DNA from: Neptunomonas antarctica
Lineage (GTDB): Bacteria > Pseudomonadota > Gammaproteobacteria > Pseudomonadales > Balneatricaceae
NCBI RefSeq assembly: GCF_001305295.1
Contig: NZ_LJSI01000050.1
Coordinates: 116,736-180,735, forward strand
Direction: 5' to 3'
DNA length: 64,000 nt
Part shown: positions 36,351-44,535 of the stretch, in pieces
Layout of the letters: every line of letters starts with the position of its first letter
Position numbering within the stretch: the stretch's first letter is position 1
Position numbers and translations under genes: made by a program
The notes under the pieces: model-generated
What the model was told of the DNA's origin: nothing
Seen by the model: the letters and a program-made list of their open reading frames with translations, nothing else
The model's database searches: none

Positions 36351-37625
36351 TCAGGATATTTTAAGCCGTGGCTCTGCCGAGGATACTTTTTTCGATACCG
36401 GTTCAGCGGGGCATGAATAGGCCAGATATATTAAGGCCATAGGCGTGAGCACAAGATAGATTGTCGATAGTGAAGATTGGCTATCTGAAAAGGAGGATGC
36501 CAGTAGTGCTAGGCCAATGTAAAAGATCACGATTCCCATTTGAGACAAATAACTCTTAGCTAATAGATAGTTAAGAGGCTGATGTTGTTTTGCATGATCG
36601 AAAAAACGTTTGTTAAAACTCAAGCGAAAGAATGAGGTTAAAAAAGCGATTAATAAAATAGCAGGATAGATCCAGTAGTTCGATAAATCTGCGCCTAAGA
36701 CGCTACGTAGCCACCATGACAAGGCGTAAAAAACGACAGCGCAGACGTAGACTTTATTATGATCAATGTTATCTATTCTGTTCTTCAATAGATAAAAAAT
36801 AACGGATAAACATACAGTCAATAATACCATCACTATGCCGAGTTCTTTGATACTTCCCTGCGCAATAAAGAACAGTGACGCAACCCAGAAGTAGCTTTCA
36901 AGGAACAGAAAAATCCCATCGAAATAAAAAATAATGGCTGAATTATGTTCATCTTTAAAGTGGAAAACAGATGCTTTTGTGGGTGTTGATCTGCTCACTT
37001 CTATGGGCATTAACTTGCTGGCCTTGGAAAAGTTGCGGATCAAACCTGAGCGTGAAAACCAGACAGCGCAGGCTGTCGATATAACCGCGCTGACTAGCAA
37101 TAACAGAACGCGGTGGTCTTCTTCCAAAAGAAACGCTCCGCAAATGATGCCAGATTTTAACAACACCACTGCTAGTATTTGAAAATTGCCAAATTTTTTG
37201 CCTGTTTGATTGGCATAGGAAGAGGCGTGCTGCGTTGCCTTGTGCTCGGCCGTCATAGCGCTGAACAGAACACGCTGTGTCGTCCAGTAAAAACAGTTAT
37301 AAGCGCCATTCAGTAAGGCTGCGCAGAGTAGTAATGCATAGTTGTTTTCGGTGAATAGCAAGGCTGCAACTAATAATAGTTCGATCAGGAATGAAAGGCT
37401 GATAATTAACCGCCAATGTGAATGGCGATAGAACTTTTTCCATAGCGTAAGCGAGATAATAAAGCCGATACCGGTCAGGGCAATAAAGAGTGCAATCCCT
37501 TGAATAGATATCCCTTGCTGTAACAGTAGTACCGGAATGAAGAAAGGCAGGAGTCCAATCAAAAATGAGTGGGCGCCTGCAAATTGGAAAAAGATCGCAG
37601 AAAGCGTTGAAGTCACGGTTTTCAT
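36351..37625 (-). CDS. MFS transporter in an ATP-grasp operon
   Basis: About 424 residues with roughly 12 membrane helices (FLIGLLPFFIPVLLLQQGISIQGIALFIALTGIGFIISL and others). The fold looks like the major facilitator superfamily, although classical motif A is weak. The ATG at 37625 overlaps the TGA of the second ATP-grasp gene, showing strict coupling. An exporter placed after two ATP-grasp ligases suggests it moves their product out of the cell (inference). The substrate cannot be predicted. Confidence 0.75.
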   Translation of the reverse strand: MKTVTSTLSAIFFQFAGAHSFLIGLLPFFIPVLLLQQGISIQGIALFIALTGIGFIISLTLWKKFYRHSHWRLIISLSFLIELLLVAALLFTENNYALLLCAALLNGAYNCFYWTTQRVLFSAMTAEHKATQHASSYANQTGKKFGNFQILAVVLLKSGIICGAFLLEEDHRVLLLLVSAVISTACAVWFSRSGLIRNFSKASKLMPIEVSRSTPTKASVFHFKDEHNSAIIFYFDGIFLFLESYFWVASLFFIAQGSIKELGIVMVLLTVCLSVIFYLLKNRIDNIDHNKVYVCAVVFYALSWWLRSVLGADLSNYWIYPAILLIAFLTSFFRLSFNKRFFDHAKQHQPLNYLLAKSYLSQMGIVIFYIGLALLASSFSDSQSSLSTIYLVLTPMALIYLAYSCPAEPVSKKVSSAEPRLKIS

Positions 37626-38533
37626 CAATAAGTATCTGCGTTACTGATATCCAGTTTATTGAGCTTGCTGTAGTAGGGTGAAAGATCTTCTTTCTCGCCA
37701 AACCGAGGGTAGTCATGCATTTTCAGATAGGGACGTGAATTCACTTCAAGGAATATGCATTGCTGATCTTGGTAGGCGTGCTCAATACCTTTCTCGAAAA
37801 TAACATCAATACCTAAAATATTCGCACCAAACATATCCAGAACATCGACAAATAACTGTCTATTGATCTCAGGGATAGTGGCTTTGTCGATTGTTCTGAC
37901 AGTGCCGCCTGGTGCCAGTGAAATACGATAAAAAAGTATGACGTCCTCGCCTTGAGCGGGGATGGTATCGAGGCTGTATTGACGTTTTTTCAGAAAGCTT
38001 ATAGTTTGCTCATTTTTCTCAATGGGATGGATGCAAGGGTATAGATTCATCTCCTTACGTATGGCGTTCTCTTCATCAATGAGTTTGCTGATAGTCTGTA
38101 GCCCATCACCTGTCACAGTCGGCGGGTAACGCTCAATCACAGACATAATCTCTCCCTTAATGGCGACAACGCGATAGTTGTGGCCTTTGAGATACTGCTC
38201 TACCACGGTCGTTGGCCACCATAGTTTGGCGAGAAAAATAGCTTTCCATAGTTCGAAAAAGTTATTAATAGGGAAGTAGCTGCCTCTGGAATAGCCGCTG
38301 ACATTAGGCTTAATCACCAGAGGGAAGCCATGAGTCTTAGCAAAGCTGTGTGCTTTAAAAGGACTCAAGAAGATAAGCCCTTTAGCGTGGGGCACATTCC
38401 CTTGGCTAAAAACGGCGCGTGCTTGTTCTTTTGAACGGCAGCTTTTCCTAACGTCAAGATTGTTATAACTGCTGCAGCCATTCATATAACGCTGGCTTAT
38501 CCAGCTATAAATACTCTTTTTTATATTTTGCAT
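37625..38533 (-). CDS. ATP-grasp ligase, cyanophycin-synthetase/D-Ala-ligase-like
   Basis: 302 residues. The ATP-grasp core is recognisable: KTHGFPLVIKPNVSGYSRGSYF (nucleotide-binding lysine region), VVEQYLKGHNYRVVAIKGEIMSVIERYPPTVTGDG, and CIFLEVNSRPYLKMHDYPRFG with the Mg-binding Glu and Asn. The VTGDG segment and the MHDYP ending resemble the ligase domains of cyanophycin synthetase and GshAB. It likely joins a carboxylate to an amino group using ATP. No N-terminal substrate domain is present, so the substrate is open. It is 14 nt downstream of the second ATP-grasp-like gene and overlaps the MFS gene. Confidence 0.8.
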   Translation of the reverse strand: MQNIKKSIYSWISQRYMNGCSSYNNLDVRKSCRSKEQARAVFSQGNVPHAKGLIFLSPFKAHSFAKTHGFPLVIKPNVSGYSRGSYFPINNFFELWKAIFLAKLWWPTTVVEQYLKGHNYRVVAIKGEIMSVIERYPPTVTGDGLQTISKLIDEENAIRKEMNLYPCIHPIEKNEQTISFLKKRQYSLDTIPAQGEDVILFYRISLAPGGTVRTIDKATIPEINRQLFVDVLDMFGANILGIDVIFEKGIEHAYQDQQCIFLEVNSRPYLKMHDYPRFGEKEDLSPYYSKLNKLDISNADTY

Positions 38534-38547
38534 GTCATGTGCTCGTG

Positions 38548-39369
38548 TTAATCAAGGCGTTTAGCGCGCTGTATAAAGCCGATTTTTTTGAATAATATAA
38601 ACGGCTTATCTTGATCATTCGGGATAGTTTTGGTGATTTTTGCCAGCATCCATGTGCAATGGATAGCCAATTTTATTTTACGCAATAGTGCTGTGTTTTG
38701 AGTGAGTAACACTAACGGCATGGGTACAAATAAATTAATCTCGATCACTTTAAAGTGGCCGGCAATAAAGCTTTCCAATGAATCAGCCCTTATGCCGAAG
38801 CGAGAAATTCTAAAATCCCCGACGGTTTTAAAATATCCCCATATTGCGTCAAGATCGTCACTACTCAATTGAGGAGTCACATCAATATAGTGAGTATGCT
38901 TGTTATAAATACCATTGATAGGGAATTCCTCAGCGCCGTTATTCACCACCTTGGTCACCGAGAGTACGGCGCAGTCGCCGCGTGCTGTATCAGAAGGAAT
39001 CACAAAAATTTCAAATTCAAATTTCCCCTGAGCCGCTTCCTGGATAAGGTGCTGCATCGCTGCTGTCGAACGACGACGACGGATGTCATCTAATTGATGA
39101 TGGTTATCGGCACGCTCAATTCCTTTAGAGTTTTGTCCCCATTCCGGTTTTACGAAGACGGGATAGGCGTGTGGTTGTATATCGCAGGTATCAATCCACT
39201 GCTGCAAACGCCATTGCTCGGGAATCATATCGTTGATGTCTTGTTTAGAATATATCCCTTTGCTTTTGTTGAAATAACGAGCATTGAGCTGAAAGTAACG
39301 CCATGGCATTACTTTCAAGCAAAAGCACGAAACTATGTATGAAACTACTAGCAGTATTCTAATCATCAT
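38548..39369 (-). CDS. Second ATP-grasp-like protein with N-terminal hydrophobic segment
   Basis: 273 residues. The first 20 (MMIRILLVVSYIVSCFCLKV) are hydrophobic and may anchor it to the membrane, unless translation starts at a later Met (MPWRYFQLN). The central part reads AYPVFVKPEWGQNSKGIERAD, then KFEFEIFVIPSD and FKVIEINLFVPMPL; these match the lysine, adenine-contact and metal-binding strands of an ATP-grasp fold, though the terminal E-x-N is followed by an unusual sequence. It may be a partner of the ligase at 37625-38533 rather than an independent enzyme. Ribosome-binding site is weak. Confidence 0.65.
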   Translation of the reverse strand: MMIRILLVVSYIVSCFCLKVMPWRYFQLNARYFNKSKGIYSKQDINDMIPEQWRLQQWIDTCDIQPHAYPVFVKPEWGQNSKGIERADNHHQLDDIRRRRSTAAMQHLIQEAAQGKFEFEIFVIPSDTARGDCAVLSVTKVVNNGAEEFPINGIYNKHTHYIDVTPQLSSDDLDAIWGYFKTVGDFRISRFGIRADSLESFIAGHFKVIEINLFVPMPLVLLTQNTALLRKIKLAIHCTWMLAKITKTIPNDQDKPFILFKKIGFIQRAKRLD

Positions 39370-39399
39370 AAATGTCAGAGCGTCACAAAATGAAAAAAA

Positions 39400-39921
39400 T
39401 TACAGAGTGTTTTTACTGGCAGTGTTAATGCCGCGCCAGTGTATGAAATTGACGATTGCCATCATAGAGCCAAGTACTAAAATAGAGAGGGCGGCATAAA
39501 ATAATGATCCATGGTCACTCTGGCCATTGTGTAATACTTCTACACCCAGCGGCGTTACCAGGTGGAAAAACACCGCGCCCGCCATGACGGAGGCGGCTAA
39601 CATACCCCCCACGCTATGAATTAATGAACGTTCAGATACATTGTCAATTATATCCAGTTTTTTCAGTATAAAAAATACGATTGGTGACAATAGAATAATA
39701 GAGACGATAAGTTCAGCACTGCCCACCGCATAAGCGCCATATTGAGAAAACCAGTCGCCTAGACTCTCTGATAACGTTGCACTCATCCAGGTGCCGATAG
39801 TCGAGAATATGTGTTGTGTATCGGGGTGGCCAGAAAATTTGTAGGGTAGGGAGCTTAAAAATACTTTACAAGCCCATAGTGACACTGCCCAGCTAAAAAC
39901 CGAAATGAGACGAGACTTCAT
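39400..39921 (-). CDS. DoxX/YkgB-like membrane protein (DUF417)
   Basis: 173 residues with about four membrane helices (VFSWAVSLWACKVFLSSLPYKFSGHPDT, YAVGSAELIVSIILLSPIVFFIL, HSVGGMLAASVMAGAVFFHLVTPLGVE, ALSILVLGSMMAIVNFIHWRG). The pattern, including the KFSGHP element and the conserved FFHLVTPLGVE region, fits the DoxX/YkgB superfamily of small membrane proteins with poorly known redox-related roles. AAGGA precedes the start. It lies 31 nt upstream of the first ATP-grasp gene, so it is probably cotranscribed. Confidence 0.72.
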   Translation of the reverse strand: MKSRLISVFSWAVSLWACKVFLSSLPYKFSGHPDTQHIFSTIGTWMSATLSESLGDWFSQYGAYAVGSAELIVSIILLSPIVFFILKKLDIIDNVSERSLIHSVGGMLAASVMAGAVFFHLVTPLGVEVLHNGQSDHGSLFYAALSILVLGSMMAIVNFIHWRGINTASKNTL

Positions 39922-39959
39922 ACGTCTTCCTTATTATTAGTGGAATGGTTAGGGTGCGA

Positions 39960-40424
39960 TTATTGAATAACGCCGGGCCAATTCTGATCAGCCGTGCGAA
40001 TCAATGCTTCTTTATCCTTTAACCATTTGGATTGAATGTCGGCATCATAGTTAAGGTATAGTTTTCCGTTGAGTAGAGTCCACTGAAGCGGATCGCCTTT
40101 GGCTGTGTCGTTATTAGCAACCGCCCAGGCACAATAGCCTCCATATTGAGGTGCGTATTTTGCAGGGTCTGCTTTAAAAATGGCGAGATTGTCTGAATTT
40201 TTAAAGCGCCACTCAGTATCTTGATATTCTATCGAATAATCATCGCTACCTTTAACGGCTTTACCTTCTGTGAAGTAAGCAACAGTATCGTAACCTGATA
40301 CAGCAATATCACTGAATAGCGCTGTATATACAGGTGATTTTGCCATCGCCTTAAAAGAAAAAAGCATCAGCAAGCTGATGAATAATGAATATAATATTTT
40401 CTGCTGTGAAGCGTAAATCATCAT
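39960..40424 (-). CDS. Secreted YHS-domain protein heading the ATP-grasp operon
   Basis: About 154 residues. The start at 40424 follows AAGGA and gives a signal peptide (LYSLFISLLMLFSFKAMA). The mature part has one YHS domain: DIAVSGYDTVAYFTEGKAVKG, then EWRFKNSDNLAIFKADPAKYAPQYGGYCAWAVAN. It resembles the YHS protein at 13463-13936 in size and layout. The domain is often metal-associated. As the first gene of a five-gene minus-strand operon, it may act in the periplasm with the DoxX-like protein. Function unknown. Confidence 0.8.
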   Translation of the reverse strand: MMIYASQQKILYSLFISLLMLFSFKAMAKSPVYTALFSDIAVSGYDTVAYFTEGKAVKGSDDYSIEYQDTEWRFKNSDNLAIFKADPAKYAPQYGGYCAWAVANNDTAKGDPLQWTLLNGKLYLNYDADIQSKWLKDKEALIRTADQNWPGVIQ

Positions 40425-40540
40425 GCATGGATCCTTTAACAAATAATCGTATATATGCGGATAGGTTGTCTGAGTGCTGTCAAGGAGGTGTCCTGTGTAT
40501 TTGAAACAACAGTTACTATAGGGAACAGCCACTCTATGCT

Positions 40541-40612
40541 TTAAAGTAAAGCAACTATATGTTTTTAAAGTACAGCAACTATATGTTTTGAAACTGAAAT
40601 CAAACTGAAATC
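40541..40612. repeat. Tandem 24-bp and 11-bp repeats in a long intergenic region
   Basis: A 24-bp unit occurs at 40541-40564 and 40565-40588 with one mismatch. Directly after it, AAACTGAAATC occurs twice (40591-40601 and 40602-40612). They lie upstream of the YHS operon, on the side of its promoter. Together with the AT-rich spacer (40425-41075, about 650 bases) they could bind a regulator or be slippage products. Confidence 0.7.
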
Positions 40613-40858
40613 AAGAAATTATTTTACTTCAGCTCATGCGATACGGTTAGTTAATGATTTTACGCTAGGTATTTTTTTTCATCTAGATAAAGATACCGGT
40701 ATGAAAGCGTCAATTCCTATTTATTGGCGCTCCTATGATGCATTGCTAATAACAATAATATTTTTTGCTCGGTAAGCATCACAACACTATCTTTATTGAA
40801 ACTCACCATAACAGCGGTTTTTATAGTTAAACAAAGCCAAATAAGCATAAAAAATGAC

Positions 40859-40874
40859 AGATTGTCGACAATCT
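40859..40874. promoter_or_regulatory. Perfect 16-bp palindrome AGATTGTCGACAATCT, GntR-like operator
   Basis: The site is a perfect palindrome around ATTGTCGACAAT. This core resembles operators of GntR-family regulators of propionate/methylcitrate genes in gammaproteobacteria, as far as I recall. It lies 202 nt before prpE. A weaker copy, ACTGTCAACAAT, is at 40999-41010. Confidence 0.55.
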
Positions 40875-40998
40875 TGTTTTATGACAAATGAAAAATCATG
40901 AAATTTTAGATAAATTTCGCCTAATTTAGCCATATTCGCCTTATGTCTTAGTTAAATAACTCATATTTTTAGTTAAAGTACACTGATCTTGTAAGCCG

Positions 40999-41010
40999 AC
41001 TGTCAACAAT
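40999..41010. promoter_or_regulatory. Second, imperfect copy of the prpE operator
   Basis: ACTGTCAACAAT matches ATTGTCGACAAT at 10 of 12 positions and lies 66 nt before the prpE start. A strong and a weak site in one promoter region suggests cooperative binding. Confidence 0.4.
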
Positions 41011-41075
41011 AAGAAAAATGGCTCACATTGACGTTGTCCTAATTATTAACTGATCAAGAACAAAGGACCCGTGCT

Positions 41076-42968
41076 ATGTCTTATCAAGCAGAATATAAAA
41101 AATCCGTTGAGACACCTGAGATTTTCTGGGGTGAAAAAGCAGAAGCCATTCAATGGTTCAAAAAACCAACAAAAATCCTAAGCAAAGATGCTAACGGAAT
41201 TGACCGTTGGTTTGCTGATGGTGAGCTTAACACGGCTTATCTGGCATTGGATTATCATGTTGAAAATGGGCGGGGCGATCAGGATGCGTTGATCTTTGAT
41301 TCTCCGGTGACTGATACAAAGGTTCGCTACACGTATACTGAGTTGCGTGACCAGGTTGCGAAATTTGCCGGTATCCTTAAAGCGCAAGGCGTAGAAAAGG
41401 GTGACCGGGTCGTTATTTATATGCCGATGATCCCTGAAGCAATTATCGCTATGCTCGGTGTTGCTCGTCTTGGTGCTGTTCATTCCGTTGTGTTTGGTGG
41501 TTTTGCTCCGCACGAATTAGCGGTGCGTATTGATGATGCGGAGCCTAAGGTCGTTGTGACCGCTTCGTGCGGTATTGAAATAGCTAAAGTGTTGCCTTAT
41601 AAGCCAATGCTTGACGAAGCCATTGAAAAATCAGCACACAAACCTAATAGCTGCATTATATTTCAGCGACCACAAGTGACTGCTGATTTAATTCCAGGAC
41701 GCGATATTGACTGGGCTTCTGCCATGGCGACAGCCGAACCAGCTGATTGTGTGCCTGTTAGAGGAACTGACCCACTTTATATTCTCTATACATCAGGTAC
41801 GACAGGTAAGCCAAAAGGTGTAGTGCGTGATAATGGAGGCCATGCTGTCGCGCTTAAATACAGCATGAAAGCAATCTATAACATGGAGGCCGGTGATGTT
41901 TTCTGGGCGGCCTCCGATGTAGGCTGGGTTGTTGGTCACTCATACATTGTTTATGCGCCACTATTGGCAGGCTGTACCACGGTTGTATTCGAAGGCAAGC
42001 CGATTAGAACACCGGATGCTGGCGCGTTTTGGCGAGTATGCGAAGAATATAAAGTGAATGCCCTGTTTGCTGCGCCGACGGCTTTCCGTGCTATTCGTAA
42101 AGAAGATCCAGACTCTGAACTACTGAAAGCATACGACTTATCCAGTGTTCGCGCTATTTTCATGGCGGGTGAGCGCCTTGATCCTCCTACGTATCATTGG
42201 ACAAAAGATACCTTAGGCAAACCCGTTATTGACCATTGGTGGCAAACTGAAACAGGTTGGGCTATCTGCGGCAACCTGACAGGTATTGAGATGAAAGAGC
42301 CAAAACCAGGTTCATCGACTCTGCCTATGCCAGGCTTTAATGTGAAGATCGTTGATGGTGATGGAAACGAATTACCTGCCGGTGTTCAGGGCAATATCGC
42401 CATCAAACTTCCATTGCCACCTAGCAGCTTGCCTACTGTATGGGGAGACCATGAGCGTTTCCGTACAGGCTATCTGACCGAATTCCCGGGTTATTACTCA
42501 ACAGGTGACGGCGGTTATATTGATGAAGACGGTTATGTGTTCGTCATGGGTCGTACGGATGACGTAATCAACGTCGCTGGCCACCGCCTGTCTACGGGTG
42601 AGATGGAAGAGATTGTTGCCAATCATCCGGCCGTTGCAGAATGTTGCGTTATCGGTGTGAATGATCCGCTTAAAGGTCAGCAACCTATCGGGTTTGTATT
42701 GATCAAGAACGGCATAGAGCTTGATGAAAGCGTTCTGGAAGCAGAGTTAGTAGCGATGGTGCGTAAAGAGATTGGTGCGGTTGCCTGTTTCAGAAAAGCC
42801 ATAGTCGTTCAGCGTCTGCCAAAAACCCGTTCAGGAAAAATTCTGCGTAAGTTGCTGCGTCAAATTGCAGATGGAGCTGAATATACCGTGCCATCAACAA
42901 TCGATGACCCGGCTAGCCTACCGGAAATTGAGGAGATTATGGATCGTCACGGACTCGTTACGAGTTAA
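41076..42968 (+). CDS. prpE: Propionyl-CoA synthetase PrpE
   Basis: 630 residues of the acyl-CoA synthetase (ANL) superfamily. It activates propionate to propionyl-CoA with ATP in the cytosol. The start MSYQAEYKKSVE and the P-loop region YTSGTTGKPKGVVRDNGGHAVAL are characteristic of PrpE and differ from acetyl-CoA synthetase. WWQTETGWAICGN, YYSTGDGGYIDEDGY and the C-terminal catalytic Lys588 (RSGKILRK) are present, so the enzyme looks intact. AAAGGA precedes the start. No prpB, prpC or acnD lies next to it, so it is a separate unit here. A strong terminator follows at 43001-43025. Confidence 0.93.
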   Translation: MSYQAEYKKSVETPEIFWGEKAEAIQWFKKPTKILSKDANGIDRWFADGELNTAYLALDYHVENGRGDQDALIFDSPVTDTKVRYTYTELRDQVAKFAGILKAQGVEKGDRVVIYMPMIPEAIIAMLGVARLGAVHSVVFGGFAPHELAVRIDDAEPKVVVTASCGIEIAKVLPYKPMLDEAIEKSAHKPNSCIIFQRPQVTADLIPGRDIDWASAMATAEPADCVPVRGTDPLYILYTSGTTGKPKGVVRDNGGHAVALKYSMKAIYNMEAGDVFWAASDVGWVVGHSYIVYAPLLAGCTTVVFEGKPIRTPDAGAFWRVCEEYKVNALFAAPTAFRAIRKEDPDSELLKAYDLSSVRAIFMAGERLDPPTYHWTKDTLGKPVIDHWWQTETGWAICGNLTGIEMKEPKPGSSTLPMPGFNVKIVDGDGNELPAGVQGNIAIKLPLPPSSLPTVWGDHERFRTGYLTEFPGYYSTGDGGYIDEDGYVFVMGRTDDVINVAGHRLSTGEMEEIVANHPAVAECCVIGVNDPLKGQQPIGFVLIKNGIELDESVLEAELVAMVRKEIGAVACFRKAIVVQRLPKTRSGKILRKLLRQIADGAEYTVPSTIDDPASLPEIEEIMDRHGLVTS

Positions 42969-43000
42969 TAAAACCTTATCTAAGATCCTTAGTAGTTTCG

Positions 43001-43025
43001 GGCAGCCTTTTGGCTGCCTTTTTTT
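43001..43025 (+). terminator. Rho-independent terminator after prpE
   Basis: GGCAGCC (43001-43007), a TTTT loop and GGCTGCC (43012-43018) form a perfect GC-rich stem followed by seven T residues (43019-43025). It is a textbook terminator 33 nt after the prpE stop. Confidence 0.95.
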
Positions 43026-43239
43026 ATGGCGATAATATATAGAACACTGGCACGTTGCCGCTATCACAAAGCGTTATTCTGCACACGTAGCATATAGGTG
43101 TAAAAGCAATAAAGTTTATACGATTGAACCACGGCTGTTATTTACCTAAACTGCAAACGTACTCTATTAATAAAACACTCAAACAGTAGTGAATGCGCGT
43201 TATTAAACGTTAGTCATTCATTCGCTAGGGATAATAAAA

Positions 43240-43620
43240 ATGTTCAGTCATATTATGGTCGGCGCAAACGATGTTCAGGCCTCTAAGGTTTTTTACGATG
43301 CTATTTTAGGTGCCCTGGGCCATGAGCCGGGTGTTATCGATGCAAAAGGGCGATGCTTTTACTTTACAGAAAGCGGTGCATTTGCCATTACTAAACCCAT
43401 TGATGGTGAACCAGCGTGCCATGGCAATGGCAATACGATTGGTTTTGCTGCAAAAGATTCCGCCGCAGCGGATGCGTGGCATGCGGCAGGTATCGCCAAT
43501 GGTGGTACAAGCTGTGAAGATAATCCTGGCCTACGTGAGAGCCCTATCGGCGCTCTTTATCTTGCCTATTTAAGAGATCCATCGGGCAATAAAATTTGCG
43601 CGCTGCATCGAGTAGAGTAA
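43240..43620 (+). CDS. VOC-family (glyoxalase/dioxygenase-fold) protein
   Basis: 126 residues with the paired beta-alpha-beta-beta-beta pattern of the vicinal oxygen chelate superfamily: MFSHIMVGANDVQASKVFYDAILGALG at the start and LYLAYLRDPSGNKICALHRV at the end. His4 and a C-terminal Asp-Pro-Ser-Gly-Asn-Lys region are at usual metal-site places. The family includes glyoxalases, extradiol dioxygenases and fosfomycin-type resistance proteins; the substrate is not predictable. It stands alone, converging with the HAD phosphatase gene. Confidence 0.85.
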   Translation: MFSHIMVGANDVQASKVFYDAILGALGHEPGVIDAKGRCFYFTESGAFAITKPIDGEPACHGNGNTIGFAAKDSAAADAWHAAGIANGGTSCEDNPGLRESPIGALYLAYLRDPSGNKICALHRVE

Positions 43621-43670
43621 TTTTTATTTTACAAGCGATCATAAGGTAGTGCTTGTTGTATAAATTCTAC

Positions 43671-43699
43671 ATGCTGAGGGGGCCTTTCCCCCACAGCAT
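43671..43699. terminator. Bidirectional terminator hairpin between convergent genes
   Basis: ATGCTGAGGGGG (43671-43682) pairs with CCCCCACAGCAT (43688-43699) with one mismatch and a 5-nt loop. It is very stable and lies between the convergent VOC gene and the ugp-type operon. U-tracts are weak on both sides. Confidence 0.65.
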
Positions 43700-43719
43700 A
43701 GTACGTTTTAGGTATCACA

Positions 43720-44535
43720 TTAATGACTGACAACTAGTGGCCTGGCACTCTTGATGATAGTTTCTGCAAATTCTACGAATCCAAAACCACCATGATGTTC
43801 GGTAATAAAGTGGGGCGAATGGTCCAGCTGTTTTAGAAATCGTCGGATATTAGAAACACCTACGGAAAGGGGGAAGTGCTCGAACATTGCTTCATCATTG
43901 GGAGAGTCTCCGATAAAAGCGCATTGTTCGAGTGATATGCCCGGTTGGTTTTGTTGAAGCCAGGCTTTGGCTGTATCTGCTTTATTGTATGCGCCTAGCC
44001 AGGCATTAATGTGAATGGAGCTCAACCTAGCCGATACACCCTGTTCCCTGAGCCATGCTGTCGCAGCCTGGGCCACAGGCATGGCGACCTGAACCTGCTG
44101 GCCAATATCGAATGCTATATCGGTCAATCGAAAGGGCTGATCCTGCGTATAACTAATATCAGGAAAACATCGAGTGAGTTCAGTGCCCAGTATTTTTAGT
44201 CGTTCGATATGCTGTTGACGAATCGCTTCTTCTTCACGAAAGTGTCTTGTCACATGGCCTGAGTTATCTCGCTGCATCCAGAAACTACCATTTTCACCAA
44301 TCACACAGTCTACCGGCCATGTACGTACGATGCAGTCACACCAGCCTGCGCTTGCGCCTGTTACAGGTATAACGATAATGCCTGCATCTCTGAGCTGTTG
44401 AAGCGCGATAAAAGTCTGCGGGGGTAGTTTTCCTTCCCATGTCAGCGTGTCATCAACATCCGTGAACAGCAATTTAATGGGCGATTCAAATCGTTCAGGT
44501 AGTTTTGGCAACAGGTGTATAAGGGGGGTAGTCAT
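43720..44535 (-). CDS. HAD-IIB sugar-phosphate phosphatase-like protein
   Basis: 271 residues. Motif I LLFTDVDDTLTWEGK carries the nucleophile Asp and acid Asp; motif II is VIPVTGASAGW; motif IV CAFIGDSPNDEAMFEHF carries the metal ligands. This is the IIB subclass, which includes mannosyl-3-phosphoglycerate and sucrose-phosphate phosphatases. It is the last gene of the ugp-type operon and overlaps the EEP gene by one base, so it probably dephosphorylates something derived from the imported glycerophosphodiester or glycerol phosphate (inference). Confidence 0.82.
   Translation of the reverse strand: MTTPLIHLLPKLPERFESPIKLLFTDVDDTLTWEGKLPPQTFIALQQLRDAGIIVIPVTGASAGWCDCIVRTWPVDCVIGENGSFWMQRDNSGHVTRHFREEEAIRQQHIERLKILGTELTRCFPDISYTQDQPFRLTDIAFDIGQQVQVAMPVAQAATAWLREQGVSARLSSIHINAWLGAYNKADTAKAWLQQNQPGISLEQCAFIGDSPNDEAMFEHFPLSVGVSNIRRFLKQLDHSPHFITEHHGGFGFVEFAETIIKSARPLVVSH

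Noticed and set aside
41076..42968. Acetyl-CoA synthetase (Acs)
   Set aside because: The VVRDNGGHAVAL segment and N-terminus fit PrpE; Acs-specific segments are absent.
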